DNA of 64,000 bases, taken from NCBI RefSeq assembly GCF_025148285.1, contig NZ_CP102268.1, forward strand, positions 2,335,001 to 2,399,000, written 5' to 3'. The DNA is from Marvinbryantia formatexigens DSM 14469 (lineage in GTDB: Bacteria; Bacillota; Clostridia; Lachnospirales; Lachnospiraceae). The notes beneath the pieces were generated by a model. It was given only the letters and a program-made list of their open reading frames with translations, searched no databases and was not told the DNA's origin. The position numbers and the translations under genes are program-made. This document shows positions 24,518 through 35,087 of this stretch, piece by piece (within the stretch, counting starts at the first letter, position 1; each line of letters starts with the position of its first letter).

Positions 24518-24967
24518 ATGATATATGGAAACGTAGAGCAAAAAGAAACATGGCAATTTCTGGAAGAAAAGCTGACAGCATGCTTTGCTTATGTGAAAAA
24601 TCATGACATGCTGCATATGCAGCCGGGAACATATGAAATAAATGGGAGACATTTTTATGTAAATGTTTCGGAGTATACAACAACTGTGCGCAGTGAACGC
24701 TTTTGGGAAGCACATCGGAAATATCTGGATGTGCATGTGATGCTGCAGGGAATAGAAACCATTGACCTTGGATTTGTCTGGAGGATGAATCCGGGAGAAT
24801 ACGAACCGGATAAGGATTTCCTGCCACTGGACGGGCAGGCGACGGCAACTGTGACGATGCGGGAGGGAGATTTTTTGATATGTATGCCTCAGGATGCACA
24901 CATGACAGCGATTATGAATGAGCAGCCACAGAAGATAAAGAAAGCGATTTTTAAGGTACAGATATAA
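24518..24967 (+). CDS. YhcH/YjgK/YiaL-family cupin (NanQ-like)
   Basis: About 149 residues of single-domain beta-barrel protein. The metal-site residues are visible: RKYLDVHVMLQG with His, an acidic residue in GIETIDLG, and PQDAHMTAI with a His near the end. E. coli NanQ (YhcH) opens or anomerises sialic acid so that NanA can use it, and YiaL-type members occur in other sugar-acid pathways. Its presence supports a sialic-acid-type role for the island. ATG 24518 has TGGAG 6 bases upstream; ATG 24506 is less well supported. Confidence 0.88.
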   Translation: MIYGNVEQKETWQFLEEKLTACFAYVKNHDMLHMQPGTYEINGRHFYVNVSEYTTTVRSERFWEAHRKYLDVHVMLQGIETIDLGFVWRMNPGEYEPDKDFLPLDGQATATVTMREGDFLICMPQDAHMTAIMNEQPQKIKKAIFKVQI

Positions 24968-24987
24968 ACAGCAGAGGGAAACAGGGA

Positions 24988-25857
24988 ATGAAAGAAGACG
25001 GGAAAATTCCGATTCCATTTATCAGAACAAAATACGAGAGCTTTACACAGATTGAAAAATGCATTGCAGATTTTTTTACCGATGAAGAACGTCTGTCAGG
25101 ATACGGGACAGAGGAACTGGCGGCAAAGAATGTGGCGGAACGCCTGTTTGTTTCGGAAGCATCTCTTTCGCGCTTTGCGAAAAAGTGCGGTTTCCGGGGG
25201 TATCGTGAAATGATTTATCAGTATGAGAAGAGCCTGAGGGATGTCAGACGAAAAAAGCATGCTGATAACAACATACAAATGGTTCTGGATTTATATCAGG
25301 AGGTTTTGAATAAAACCTATAATCTGGTAGATGAGACCCAGATTCTGCATATTGTACGTTGCATGAATACGGCAAACCGGGTGTATGTATGCGGAATGGG
25401 AAGTTCCGGACAGGCAGCCTGTGAAATGGAAAGCCGTTTTGCGCGGATTGGTGTAGACATTGATTCTATCCAGGATGCGGACAGAATGCGGATGCAGACT
25501 GTTTTCATGAATCCGGGAAAACTGGTAATCGGGCTGAGTCTGAGCGGAGAAACCGAAGAGGTACTGTATCTTTTGCGGGAATCGGGCAAGAGGAAAGCAC
25601 AGACGGTACTTTTTACGGCCAATGAACGGGAACAGCTCCGGCAGTACTGTACGGAAGTGGTGCGTCTGCCTTCTTTTCGATATATGAATTTTGGAAATGT
25701 GATTTCGCCGCAGTTACCGCTACTGATATTAATTGATATTTTGTATCATTATTATGTAAATCAGGACCGGTATTTAAAAAAATCCCTTCATGGGGATACC
25801 TTAACAGCGCTCAATGAAGGCAGAAGGCTGTACAGAACAGAAAGACTGCCGGTCTGA
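24988..25857 (+). CDS. MurR/RpiR-family transcriptional regulator
   Basis: 289 residues. An N-terminal helix-turn-helix (AERLFVSEASLSRFAKKCGFRG spans about residues 48-69, key residues SEASLSRF) is followed by a SIS sugar-phosphate-binding domain with VYVCGMGSSGQAA and LSLSGETEEV. RpiR proteins commonly control sialic acid, amino-sugar and sugar-acid loci by sensing a phosphorylated intermediate. It is the last gene of the island, ends in a strong terminator, and is the most likely local regulator. Confidence 0.9.
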   Translation: MKEDGKIPIPFIRTKYESFTQIEKCIADFFTDEERLSGYGTEELAAKNVAERLFVSEASLSRFAKKCGFRGYREMIYQYEKSLRDVRRKKHADNNIQMVLDLYQEVLNKTYNLVDETQILHIVRCMNTANRVYVCGMGSSGQAACEMESRFARIGVDIDSIQDADRMRMQTVFMNPGKLVIGLSLSGETEEVLYLLRESGKRKAQTVLFTANEREQLRQYCTEVVRLPSFRYMNFGNVISPQLPLLILIDILYHYYVNQDRYLKKSLHGDTLTALNEGRRLYRTERLPV

Positions 25858-25889
25858 AGGTTTTCTGACCTCCCGACCGGCAGTTTTTG
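25845..25889 (+). terminator. Rho-independent terminator of the aldolase island
   Basis: A 10-bp stem, ACTGCCGGTC (25845-25854) with GACCGGCAGT (25875-25884), is followed by TTTTTG. The stem starts inside the last codons of the regulator gene. It lies between convergent genes and probably also limits read-through from the minus strand. Confidence 0.88.
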
Positions 25890-25949
25890 TTGCCATGCAT
25901 ACGACGCGACCGGTGGATGCTTTTTAGTCCTGCTCGCTTCCTGTTCTTA

Positions 25950-27029
25950 TCAGTCGAAGGTGATTGCCACCTTGAAGTCTCCGTATTTGCCGCTGGCGTA
26001 TTCGAAGGCTTCCTCCCATTTCTCGATGGGGAAGGTACGCTTTATCAGACCGTCCGTTTTCAGGCTGCCGTCGGTCATGTGCTCAATGACGAAGGGATAG
26101 CAGTAGGGGCTGATGTGGGAGCCGAGTACGTTCAGCTCTTTGCCGTCGCCGATGACGGACCAGTCGACGCTGGTTTCCTGCGCGAACACACCGAACTCGA
26201 CAAAGGTGCCGAGCTTGCGGACCATTGCCAGACCCTGTTTCACGCTGGAGGGATGTCCGGTTGCTTCGATGTAGATGTCGCAGCCGTAGCCGTCGGTCAG
26301 CTCCATAATCTTTGCGATCGCATCCTCTTTAGAAGGATTGATTACAATATCCGCTCCGAAATCCTTTGCTTTTTCCAGACGCTCGTCAATCATATCCACC
26401 ACGACAAGCTTTGCCGGGTTTTTCATGCGCGCGTAGGTAATCATGCCAAGACCGAGGGTACCGGCTCCGGCGATAACGAGAATATCCTCGTTTGTGACGC
26501 CCGCGCGGTCCACCGCGTGCTTGGAGCAGGCATACGGCTCAATCAGCAGGGCTTTTTCCCGCGGAAGCTCCTTTGGAACCCTGGAAATGACGGCTGTCTT
26601 TGGATAGCGCACATATTCCGCCATGCCGCCGTCGTTGGTATTCTGATAGCCAAACATTTTGTGCGGCTGGCACATCCAGTATCTGCCGCTTTTGCAGAAA
26701 CGGCATTCGCCGCAGGGCAGTATCTGGTCGGCGGTGATGCGGTCGCCGATTTCGAAGCCCTTCACGTTTTCGCCGATTTCCGCCACAAAACCGAGAAATT
26801 CATGTCCGGGGATGAACGGCGGCTCCACCCATGCTTTTTCAGTCTCACTTCCCCAGTATCTTCCGGCACCGTGATAGCATTTTACATCACTGACGCAGAC
26901 GCCGCAGCCTTCGGTTTTAATAATGATATCGTCCGGTCCGCAAACCGGTACCGGATGCTCCGTCTCCAGACGGTAATCGCCCGGTCCATAGGCAACCAGT
27001 GCTTTCATGGTTTTAGGTAAATTACTCAT
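25950..27029 (-). CDS. Zinc-dependent medium-chain polyol/alcohol dehydrogenase
   Basis: 359 residues. Catalytic zinc ligands are in GCGVCVSD and PGHEF, and the structural zinc site is C-x2-C-x2-C-x7-C in CGECRFCKSGRYWMC. The nucleotide fold has GAGTLGLG and an acidic residue (VVVDMIDE) favouring NAD+. It resembles erythritol/threitol or sorbitol-type dehydrogenases. At the end of the arabinoside operon it could oxidise or reduce arabinose or arabitol; that is inferred from position. ATG 27029 has AGGAG 9 bases upstream. The first frame codons to 27059 are not needed. Confidence 0.88.
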   Translation of the reverse strand: MSNLPKTMKALVAYGPGDYRLETEHPVPVCGPDDIIIKTEGCGVCVSDVKCYHGAGRYWGSETEKAWVEPPFIPGHEFLGFVAEIGENVKGFEIGDRITADQILPCGECRFCKSGRYWMCQPHKMFGYQNTNDGGMAEYVRYPKTAVISRVPKELPREKALLIEPYACSKHAVDRAGVTNEDILVIAGAGTLGLGMITYARMKNPAKLVVVDMIDERLEKAKDFGADIVINPSKEDAIAKIMELTDGYGCDIYIEATGHPSSVKQGLAMVRKLGTFVEFGVFAQETSVDWSVIGDGKELNVLGSHISPYCYPFVIEHMTDGSLKTDGLIKRTFPIEKWEEAFEYASGKYGDFKVAITFD

Positions 27030-27095
27030 AGTCTGTCTGCTCCTTTCTGAATTGTACAAAAGTCAGGTGTTGTTATGCGCGAAGGAATTTGTGTC

Positions 27096-27146
27096 GGAAT
27101 CCGTCTGCCTATCGTCTGCCGCCAGACATATGGCAGACGGAATTCC
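27096..27146 (-). other. Large intergenic hairpin in the arabinoside operon
   Basis: GGAAT-CCGTCTGCC (27096-27109) pairs with GGCAGACGGAATTCC (27132-27146) with one bulged base, and an inner GTCTG/CAGAC stem extends it. No T-run follows on either strand, so RNA processing or transcript stabilisation between the GH51 and dehydrogenase genes is more likely than termination. Confidence 0.5.
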
Positions 27147-27184
27147 CCTACAAATACCACAGCGCAAAGGTTTCATTATGTATG

Positions 27185-28786
<1,602 letters not shown>

Positions 28787-28825
28787 TCAGATAATCTTTA
28801 TAGAAACAATATCACAAGCCGGAAA

Positions 28826-30331
28826 TTACCCGATCTGCAGGACGCCGACCATATGGGGTTTCAGATGGACGGTCATGCCGGGCGTGTACGCGCCGAGCGT
28901 CTCCCGCTGGATTGTTACTTCGGTATGTCCGATATCATTATAAGCCTCCGTGCTGTCGCCGGCAATATAATAAAGCACCGCTTCCCCGGCTCCCTCCAGC
29001 ATAAGCTGCACGGACTGTTCCTCTGCCGGGTCTTTATTTACCAGCGCAACTGCCAGCCCTTCCCGGTCGGAGAAGCAGGTCACTACAAAGTCGCAGATAT
29101 CTGTTTCCTGCGTCCCGCCCTGCTTGTCGCGGACAGTCATGCATGGCATATCCGCGCACCAGCCATCGAGCACCGTGTCGCCCAGATAATTTACATAGAG
29201 GTCGAATACATGGTAGGTCGTGCGCAGCACGATGCCCTCCGGATACGTGAAAATACAGCCCCTTGTGTTTACAATGGGAGCGAAGTTCGCCATCCCCACA
29301 ATATCACAGTGACGGTTGCAGGCATTCAGGAAGCAGGCGGTAAACACCGCGTCCGCCATCGTATACCTGCTGTTTTCGTCGTTCTTATCGCGCGGGTACA
29401 GATAATCCTCTTTCGTGCGCCCCTGCTCGATGGTATGCACATTGGGATGGTACCAGCCGCGCAGGTTCCACTCGTCAAACGCGATGCGGATTTTTTTATC
29501 CAGCTTCATGGCGGCAAGCAGACCGCGCACCTCCCGGATAGAATGGTCTATGTTGTTTGTGTATGCGCAGACCGCTTCATAGTCTGCATAATCGTTCGTC
29601 TGATGGATAGCGTCCCAGTATTCGTGGATGGAAATCCAGTCGAGAAACTGTCCGCTGCTCTCCAGCAGATTGATGTTCCACCTTAAATCTGTAAGCGCCG
29701 CCGCTGTCAGCTCGGTGTCCGGGTCCACATGTTTTATCATTTTGGCGGCTTCGCAGACAAGATGTCCCCACTCGTCTGCTGTTTTGGCTCCGATTTCCCA
29801 GAAGCCGTAGTTTTCATTGCCGATGCTCCAGTAGCGCACCTTATGAGGCTGTGGGAAACCATTCTGAATCCGCCATTTTGCATACTGCCCCTCGTTTTCC
29901 AGGTTGCAGTATTCCACCCAGTCGCTCATTTCCTCGGCGGTACCGGTTCCGGCGTTTGTGCAGATATACGGCTCGCAGCCGATTTTTCGGCAGAGGCGGA
30001 TATACTCATCCGTTCCGAAGGAATTCGGGTCCTCCACGCGCCACGCCTTATCGAACAGGGGAACCCGGTTTTTGCCGACGGCATCCTTCCAGTGATAGGA
30101 GGAAACGAAGCAGCCGCCCGGCCAGCGCAGAACGGGCACCTTTATTTTTTTCATGGCTTCGATGACGTCGCTGCGGAAGCCGTCTTCATCGGAGAGCGGA
30201 TTGCCGGGGTCGTACACGCCGCCGTAAATCTGACGGTGAAAATGCTCGATAAAATGTCCGTATATCATAGGATTGCGCTTGCCGGTCACCCGCTGCCGGG
30301 TGCCGTATAATTTCATAATGCTGTCACTCAT
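28826..30331 (-). CDS. Second alpha-L-arabinofuranosidase, GH51, divergent subgroup
   Basis: 501 residues. GH51 signatures are complete: IYGHFIEHFHRQIYGG, LRWPGGCFVSSYHW, acid/base Glu173 in SIGNENYGFW, nucleophile Glu287 in AFDEWNLRGW. It differs from its neighbour in nearly all surface segments (HFHRQ instead of HLGRA, a longer HPNVHTIEQG insert), so it is not a recent duplicate and likely prefers a different linkage or chain length. It lies directly behind the permease genes. Confidence 0.93.
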   Translation of the reverse strand: MSDSIMKLYGTRQRVTGKRNPMIYGHFIEHFHRQIYGGVYDPGNPLSDEDGFRSDVIEAMKKIKVPVLRWPGGCFVSSYHWKDAVGKNRVPLFDKAWRVEDPNSFGTDEYIRLCRKIGCEPYICTNAGTGTAEEMSDWVEYCNLENEGQYAKWRIQNGFPQPHKVRYWSIGNENYGFWEIGAKTADEWGHLVCEAAKMIKHVDPDTELTAAALTDLRWNINLLESSGQFLDWISIHEYWDAIHQTNDYADYEAVCAYTNNIDHSIREVRGLLAAMKLDKKIRIAFDEWNLRGWYHPNVHTIEQGRTKEDYLYPRDKNDENSRYTMADAVFTACFLNACNRHCDIVGMANFAPIVNTRGCIFTYPEGIVLRTTYHVFDLYVNYLGDTVLDGWCADMPCMTVRDKQGGTQETDICDFVVTCFSDREGLAVALVNKDPAEEQSVQLMLEGAGEAVLYYIAGDSTEAYNDIGHTEVTIQRETLGAYTPGMTVHLKPHMVGVLQIG

Positions 30332-30364
30332 AATCAGGTCTCCTTTTCAACAGGGCATGATTGC

Positions 30365-31207
30365 TTATCCTTTTACGCCGCCCGCGGTCATACCTTCGAT
30401 AAAGTAACGCTGGAAGCAGATAAACAGAATCAGAATCGGTATGATGGCGAAGCAGGAGCCGGCAATCAGAATGTCGTAATTGTTTCCATACGGGGAGAGC
30501 AGGCTCTGCAGACCGACCGGAAGCGTAATCTTGTTGATATCATTGATTACGATCATCGGCCAGAGGAAATTGTTCCAGCTCTGCATACCCTGGTAGATGC
30601 CCATTGCCGCGAAAGAAGGCTTCATAAGCGGAACCATGATTTTGAAAAAGATTCCGTATTCCGTACAGCCGTCCACGCGCGCCGCATCGAGGAAATCCCG
30701 CGGAATGCCGGACAAATATTGCCGGAAGAAGAACACCAGCATCGGCACAACAATATAGGGAAGAATGATGCCCCACATGCTGTTCATCAGCCCCATTTTC
30801 TGTACAAGACGGTACAGCGGAAGCAGGATGACCTCGTTTGGAACCATCATGACAAGCAGTACGCACAAAAAGAGCGTGTTCTTAAACTTAAAATCGTACA
30901 TGGCAAAGCCGTAGCCCACGCATGCGCTGAGGAACAGGGCGAGCGCCACCTGCACCACCGTGATGACAAGGCTGTTGCGGTACCAGATAAAGTAATTGTT
31001 TTCTCCGCTGAACAGCAGTTTGTATTCATCCAGATTCGCGTTTGCCCAGTCGATGGAAAAGTTCAGTCCGTAACGCATCAGGTCTGAGCCGGGACGCAGG
31101 GAGGATACCGCCAGCAGCAGGAGCGGAAGAAGCGTAATGATGGCAATCACGGTAAACAGTATAAACAGCAGGATGGAGCTGATTTGTGATTTTTTCTTCA
31201 TGGACAT
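30365..31207 (-). CDS. Carbohydrate ABC transporter permease, MalG type
   Basis: 280 residues and six helices; EAA loop DFLDAARVDGCTEYG then IMVPLMKPS, and the C-terminal FIEGMTAGGVKG. Start ATG 31207 follows GGAGAGTAAGACT; a longer frame to 31276 has no RBS. It lies 4 bases behind the companion permease. It is the second membrane subunit of the arabinoside importer; no ATPase gene is present. Confidence 0.93.
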   Translation of the reverse strand: MSMKKKSQISSILLFILFTVIAIITLLPLLLLAVSSLRPGSDLMRYGLNFSIDWANANLDEYKLLFSGENNYFIWYRNSLVITVVQVALALFLSACVGYGFAMYDFKFKNTLFLCVLLVMMVPNEVILLPLYRLVQKMGLMNSMWGIILPYIVVPMLVFFFRQYLSGIPRDFLDAARVDGCTEYGIFFKIMVPLMKPSFAAMGIYQGMQSWNNFLWPMIVINDINKITLPVGLQSLLSPYGNNYDILIAGSCFAIIPILILFICFQRYFIEGMTAGGVKG

Positions 31208-31211
31208 AGTC

Positions 31212-32123
31212 TTACTCTCCTTTCTTTCCGAACGTACCGTTGAGACGGAGCTGGAACAGATTGACGACAAGTACAATCGCCAGGAAAATTACGCCGATGG
31301 CGCTTGCAATACCAAGCTGGTTCTGCTCGAAGCCCATGCGGTAAAGCATACCGACAAGCGTGGTTCCCACATTGTTCGGGGATTTGTTTCCGTTGAAGAG
31401 CATGTAGCTTTCGGAGAACATCGCCATGCCGCCGAAAATGGAAATCGTAAGTACGTAAATCGTGGTCGGCTTCAGAAGCGGGATAGTAATATAACGCATC
31501 TGCTGCATTGCGGAGGCTCCGTCAATGGAGGCAGATTCGTAAAGATCCTGGGGAATCTGCTGAAGTCCGGACAGATAATACATCATGTTTACACCGGTCC
31601 ATCTCCACAGACAGAGGAAGAACAGTGCCAGCCATACGGTCACGGGCTGACGCAGCCACACCAGCGGACCAACGCCGAAAATAGACATTACCTGGTTCAT
31701 AAAGGAGCCTTCCAGCTCGCCGAACATCAGACGGAACACAACGCCCGCCACAACGACTGAGGTCAGTGCCGGAATAAACAGAATGCTCCGGAAGGTGCTC
31801 TTGCAGCGCATATGCTTGCTGTTCAGAAGAATGGCAAGCACCATCGGGATGGGAATCATCAGCGCGCAGGAGACAATGGTGTAGAAGATACTGTTTTTCA
31901 GGCTCTTAATAAAGACGGCGTTTGTTACGATCGAGTAATTCTTTAATCCTGCAAAGGTGGAATTGGCGCCGGCAACGTTCTGGAAGCTCATGATTATCAT
32001 GTTCACGATGGAATAGGCAAAAAATACCAGAAACGTAATGATGAACGGTGCGACAAATACATAGGGCGCTACCTTCTGCGAATACAGGAATCTTTTAAAC
32101 AGGCTTTTCTTTTCGCTTTTCAT
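31212..32123 (-). CDS. Carbohydrate ABC transporter permease, MalF type
   Basis: 303 residues. The EAA loop reads QDLYESASIDGASAMQ followed by ITIPLLKPTT. The N-terminal Lys/Arg-rich tail and SQKVAPYVFVAPFIITFLVF are typical. RBS GGGAGGG is upstream. A hairpin terminator at 32148-32178 separates it from the binding-protein gene, so permease expression is probably set lower than that of the binding protein. Confidence 0.93.
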   Translation of the reverse strand: MKSEKKSLFKRFLYSQKVAPYVFVAPFIITFLVFFAYSIVNMIIMSFQNVAGANSTFAGLKNYSIVTNAVFIKSLKNSIFYTIVSCALMIPIPMVLAILLNSKHMRCKSTFRSILFIPALTSVVVAGVVFRLMFGELEGSFMNQVMSIFGVGPLVWLRQPVTVWLALFFLCLWRWTGVNMMYYLSGLQQIPQDLYESASIDGASAMQQMRYITIPLLKPTTIYVLTISIFGGMAMFSESYMLFNGNKSPNNVGTTLVGMLYRMGFEQNQLGIASAIGVIFLAIVLVVNLFQLRLNGTFGKKGE

Positions 32124-32147
32124 TATATATCCCTCCCGTTTCTAAAA

Positions 32148-32178
32148 AGGGTGCCGCAGGCTCTGCCTACGACACCCT
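32148..32178 (-). terminator. Intercistronic terminator/attenuator between binding protein and permeases
   Basis: On the minus strand a 13-bp stem with two G-U pairs (outer GGGTG/CACCC, inner AGGC/GCCT, loop AGA) is followed by TTTTT. It would let most transcripts stop after the binding-protein gene, a familiar way of making more binding protein than permease. Confidence 0.8.
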
Positions 32179-32221
32179 GTCCTGTTCTATGCGTTTTCTC
32201 AGGAAATCCGCAAGGTTTGTT

Positions 32222-33544
32222 TTAGTAGATAATGGTATCCTGTTCGCTCTGGAGCAGTTCTGCTGCATCCTGGTCTGTTGAGAACTCGAACGCGTTGGAG
32301 TAGGTTGTGGATACCAGTGTGCTGTATGTAGCGGAGTAGGAACCGGAGATATCCGGAGCCGTAATATCCGTACCGTTTGCTTTCAGAATATCAAACGGAT
32401 TTGTGAGGAAGAAGGACAGGAACTTGTTGTCCGTATTTTCCGTGATAGCCGGGTCATCCCACAGCTCTGTGCGGATCGGGTCAAATCCAAGCTCTTCCCA
32501 CTCATAAGTACAGCCTTCTGCGGAGAGCTTTGCAAATGCGATGAAGTCTTTTGCAAGCTGCTCGTTTTCTGTGCCTTTGATAACGGAGGTTCCGGTACCG
32601 CCCTGAAGAACTTCACGTGTATCGCCTTCGTTCCATACCGGAATCGAGTAGATAGCCATCTTCTGGTTCAGATCTGAGCAGTAATCTGTGAAACGTCCCA
32701 TGTACCACAGCGGCATGGTGATGGAAGCAACGTTGCCGCCGTTCAGGAAGCCGTACCATTCTTCTGTGTGGAAGCCGCCGCCCGGTGCGATAATGCAGAT
32801 GCCTTCGTCAAGCATGCTTCTGATATAATTGATAACCTCTGCGTGCTCTTCTGTTGCGATCTGCGGGTTTCCTTCTGCATCTACGTACTGTACGCCTTTT
32901 TCAAGCAGCATACACTGCGGAAGGAAGAGGTCTGAGGTCTCTACTGCGCACATCGGCTTGCCGGTCTTTTCCAGAACTGTTCTGCCTGCTTCTACATAGT
33001 CGTCCCAGGTTACGATGTCTGCCGGGTCGATGCCTGCTTCATTCATGATGTCCATGTTGTAGTAGGTAACGGTTGCGCCAAGGTGGAAGTCTACACCGTA
33101 GTAGTTGCCTTCGCTGTCGCCGTACATGGTGACACGGGACATAACAACATCATCTTTATAGGGTTCTACCGCATCGTTGATCGGAACCAGATAGCCATCC
33201 TTCAGAAAGGAACCGTAATAACCGATTTCGATATCCGCCATATCCGGTGCGCCCTCACCTGCCTGGCAGGCAATCAGCAGCTTGCTGTGCAGGGAATGGG
33301 ATTCTCCGGTGGTAACGGTAAGGTTAATCGGTCTGTCCGGATTCTGCTCATTCCATACATCTGCCATTGAGGTCCAGAATGCTACGTGAAGCTCCTGGAA
33401 GGTCCAGAATTCCATGTCTGTTCCGCCGTCCACAAAGGTGTTGGTTCCCTGTGTGGAAGCGTCTTCCGCCAGCGCAGTGCCGCCGAAAGCCATTGTGAGT
33501 GCTGTTGCCGCAGCAAGTGCGCCTGTAACTAATTTTTTGTTCAT
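32222..33544 (-). CDS. Extracellular sugar-binding protein (family 1) without lipobox
   Basis: 440 residues. The signal peptide MNKKLVTGALAAATALTMAF ends in GTALAED, a type I site, with no lipobox cysteine. The mature part begins with an acidic linker, then MEFWTFQELHVAFW. It should bind arabino-oligosaccharides for the two permeases and is the first gene of a minus-strand operon that includes two GH51 enzymes. ATG 33544 has AGGAG 7 bases upstream; codons back to 33616 precede the promoter and are not used. Confidence 0.9.
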   Translation of the reverse strand: MNKKLVTGALAAATALTMAFGGTALAEDASTQGTNTFVDGGTDMEFWTFQELHVAFWTSMADVWNEQNPDRPINLTVTTGESHSLHSKLLIACQAGEGAPDMADIEIGYYGSFLKDGYLVPINDAVEPYKDDVVMSRVTMYGDSEGNYYGVDFHLGATVTYYNMDIMNEAGIDPADIVTWDDYVEAGRTVLEKTGKPMCAVETSDLFLPQCMLLEKGVQYVDAEGNPQIATEEHAEVINYIRSMLDEGICIIAPGGGFHTEEWYGFLNGGNVASITMPLWYMGRFTDYCSDLNQKMAIYSIPVWNEGDTREVLQGGTGTSVIKGTENEQLAKDFIAFAKLSAEGCTYEWEELGFDPIRTELWDDPAITENTDNKFLSFFLTNPFDILKANGTDITAPDISGSYSATYSTLVSTTYSNAFEFSTDQDAAELLQSEQDTIIY

Positions 33545-33587
33545 GAATGTTCTCCTTTCTTGTTGCGAGATTATATTTGTTGTGTTT

Positions 33588-33616
33588 AGATTAACGTTAT
33601 TCTTACAATTTGTCAA
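33588..33616 (-). promoter_or_regulatory. Promoter of the arabinoside operon
   Basis: On the minus strand TTGACA (33611-33616) and TAATCT (33588-33593) are 17 bp apart, about 45 bases before the binding-protein start. A CG-centred palindrome lies in the spacer, as expected for LacI control. Confidence 0.8.
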
Positions 33617-33640
33617 GATAAAAATTGACTATTTTAGTCA
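33592..33640. promoter_or_regulatory. Candidate operators of the LacI regulator
   Basis: Two palindromes are visible: TAACGTTA (33592-33599), with the central CG that LacI-family operators usually have, lying between the -10 and -35 boxes; and TGACTATTTTAGTCA (33626-33640), a perfect 6+3+6 inverted repeat just upstream of the -35 box. The first is the better LacI candidate. Confidence 0.45.
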
Positions 33641-33716
33641 TTTTAACATATTCAACAAAAACGATATGGCATTTTTGTATAAAATGATATGAAAAAATAG
33701 TGCAGAAAATTATCTG

Positions 33717-33745
33717 TTCAATATTCGCGGGGGATATGTTATGAT
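33717..33745 (+). promoter_or_regulatory. Possible promoter of the LacI regulator gene
   Basis: TTCAAT (33717-33722) and TATGAT (33740-33745) are 17 bp apart, about 50 bases before the gene start. The -35 match is modest. Confidence 0.45.
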
Positions 33746-33797
33746 AGTGGATATAAAAGTTCCGGCGTCCGGAATATGTGAAAGAAAAGGGGTTTTT

Positions 33798-34841
33798 ATG
33801 CAGCGCACAAATCATCGTGTTACACTAAAAGACATTGCAGATGCCTGCGGGGTTTCCGTCAATACGGTGTCCCGCGTACTCCGCGGCGATATGCGCCTTT
33901 CGGAAGAGACCAGCCGGAAGGTGAGGGATACGGCAAACGAGCTTGGCTACATCCGGAACAATCTTGCGTCCTCCCTCAGAAAAAGAAGAAGCAATATGAT
34001 TGCTATTATCATTGACGATATTAAAAACCAGTATTATACAGAAATCATTGCACAGATGAATGAACTGCTGAAAGCGCAGGGCTATAATGTCATTATCTTG
34101 TGCACGGATAAGGAAGGAACCTCGGATATGGAGATTCTGGAAACGGCGCTTTCGCATTACGTGGACGGAATCCTCTTCTTCCCCAAAACGTATGACCAGC
34201 CGATGGTGCTGCGCAGCCACCAGGCGAATACACCGGTTATTCTGGTGGGGCGCGACCTGCCGGATATGCCGGCGGACAGCGTGCGCTGTGATGACTTTGC
34301 GGGCGGCTATCTTGCCGGAAAAATTCTGACGGATTATGGTCACCGCAGGCTGCTTTATCTGGCGGGACCGCTTGATAACGGCGCCCAGCCTCTGCGTCAA
34401 GAGGGAATCCTGGCGGCACTGCGTGACGCCCGCATTCCGGAGGAGAATATCCGGATTATTTCTTCGGTGGAATTCCTGAAAGCAGTGGATGAGAACCGTG
34501 TGCATGAGCTGATACTTCCAGTGGATTATACGGCGATACTCTCTTTTAACGACCAGATGGCGTATTATGCCATGAACTGCCTGAAGAGCAGAAAAATTCA
34601 TATCCCGGAGGATGTGTCGGTTATCGGATTCGATAATCTGACTGCCAGCATTCCCTATCTGATGCAGCTTTCCAGTATCTCCTGCCAGCCGGAGAAGAGC
34701 CTGGGCATCTCCGCCACCCGTCTGCTGCTCACCCGCCTGCAGGATCCGGCAATTCCGGTCAGAAAAGAAATTCTGCCGGTGGAGCTGTTTGACGGCGGAA
34801 CTGTCGGACCTGCGCCGGCAGAATCAAAGACCCCGCTGTAA
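33798..34841 (+). CDS. LacI-family transcriptional regulator
   Basis: 347 residues. The helix-turn-helix VTLKDIADACGVSVNTVSRV occupies about residues 8-27, followed by the hinge helix (NNLASSLRKRRSN) and a periplasmic-binding-type sensor domain (IAIIIDDIKNQYY, DGILFFP, SVIGFDNL). It is transcribed divergently from the arabinoside importer and enzymes and most likely represses them until an arabinose-type ligand binds. RBS AAAAGGGG is 5 bases before ATG 33798; codons back to 33741 are not used. Confidence 0.93.
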   Translation: MQRTNHRVTLKDIADACGVSVNTVSRVLRGDMRLSEETSRKVRDTANELGYIRNNLASSLRKRRSNMIAIIIDDIKNQYYTEIIAQMNELLKAQGYNVIILCTDKEGTSDMEILETALSHYVDGILFFPKTYDQPMVLRSHQANTPVILVGRDLPDMPADSVRCDDFAGGYLAGKILTDYGHRRLLYLAGPLDNGAQPLRQEGILAALRDARIPEENIRIISSVEFLKAVDENRVHELILPVDYTAILSFNDQMAYYAMNCLKSRKIHIPEDVSVIGFDNLTASIPYLMQLSSISCQPEKSLGISATRLLLTRLQDPAIPVRKEILPVELFDGGTVGPAPAESKTPL

Positions 34842-34919
34842 GCCAGGCAACTGGCTCTTTGCTTGCGGGAATAAACGCGCAGTTATCCGCTGTGCGGACC
34901 GGGAAATATTTTATCAGAA

Positions 34920-34962
34920 AAGCCGCGGACTGCCTTCTGCCGAAGGAAAATGTCTGCGGCTT
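34920..34962 (+). terminator. Terminator of the LacI gene
   Basis: An outer stem, AAGCCGCGGAC with GTCTGCGGCTT (one G-T pair), encloses an inner hairpin CCTTC/GAAGG. AAAAAATTTTT follows. The T-run is a little distant, so efficiency may be partial. Confidence 0.65.
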
Positions 34963-35087
34963 AAAAAATTTTTGCAAGGTTTTTTATTTCCCGGTGTATA
35001 AGTAAGTGAAAGCACTGTTGAAGGTTGTTGCGAACGGAGTGAACAGCAGTAAACAGCAACTAAGCTGCAGCAGAAGGGAGGAGACGG

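Noticed and set aside
25887-27020. 377-codon open frame on the plus strand
   Set aside because: Antisense to the zinc dehydrogenase with intact zinc and NAD motifs; a shadow frame.
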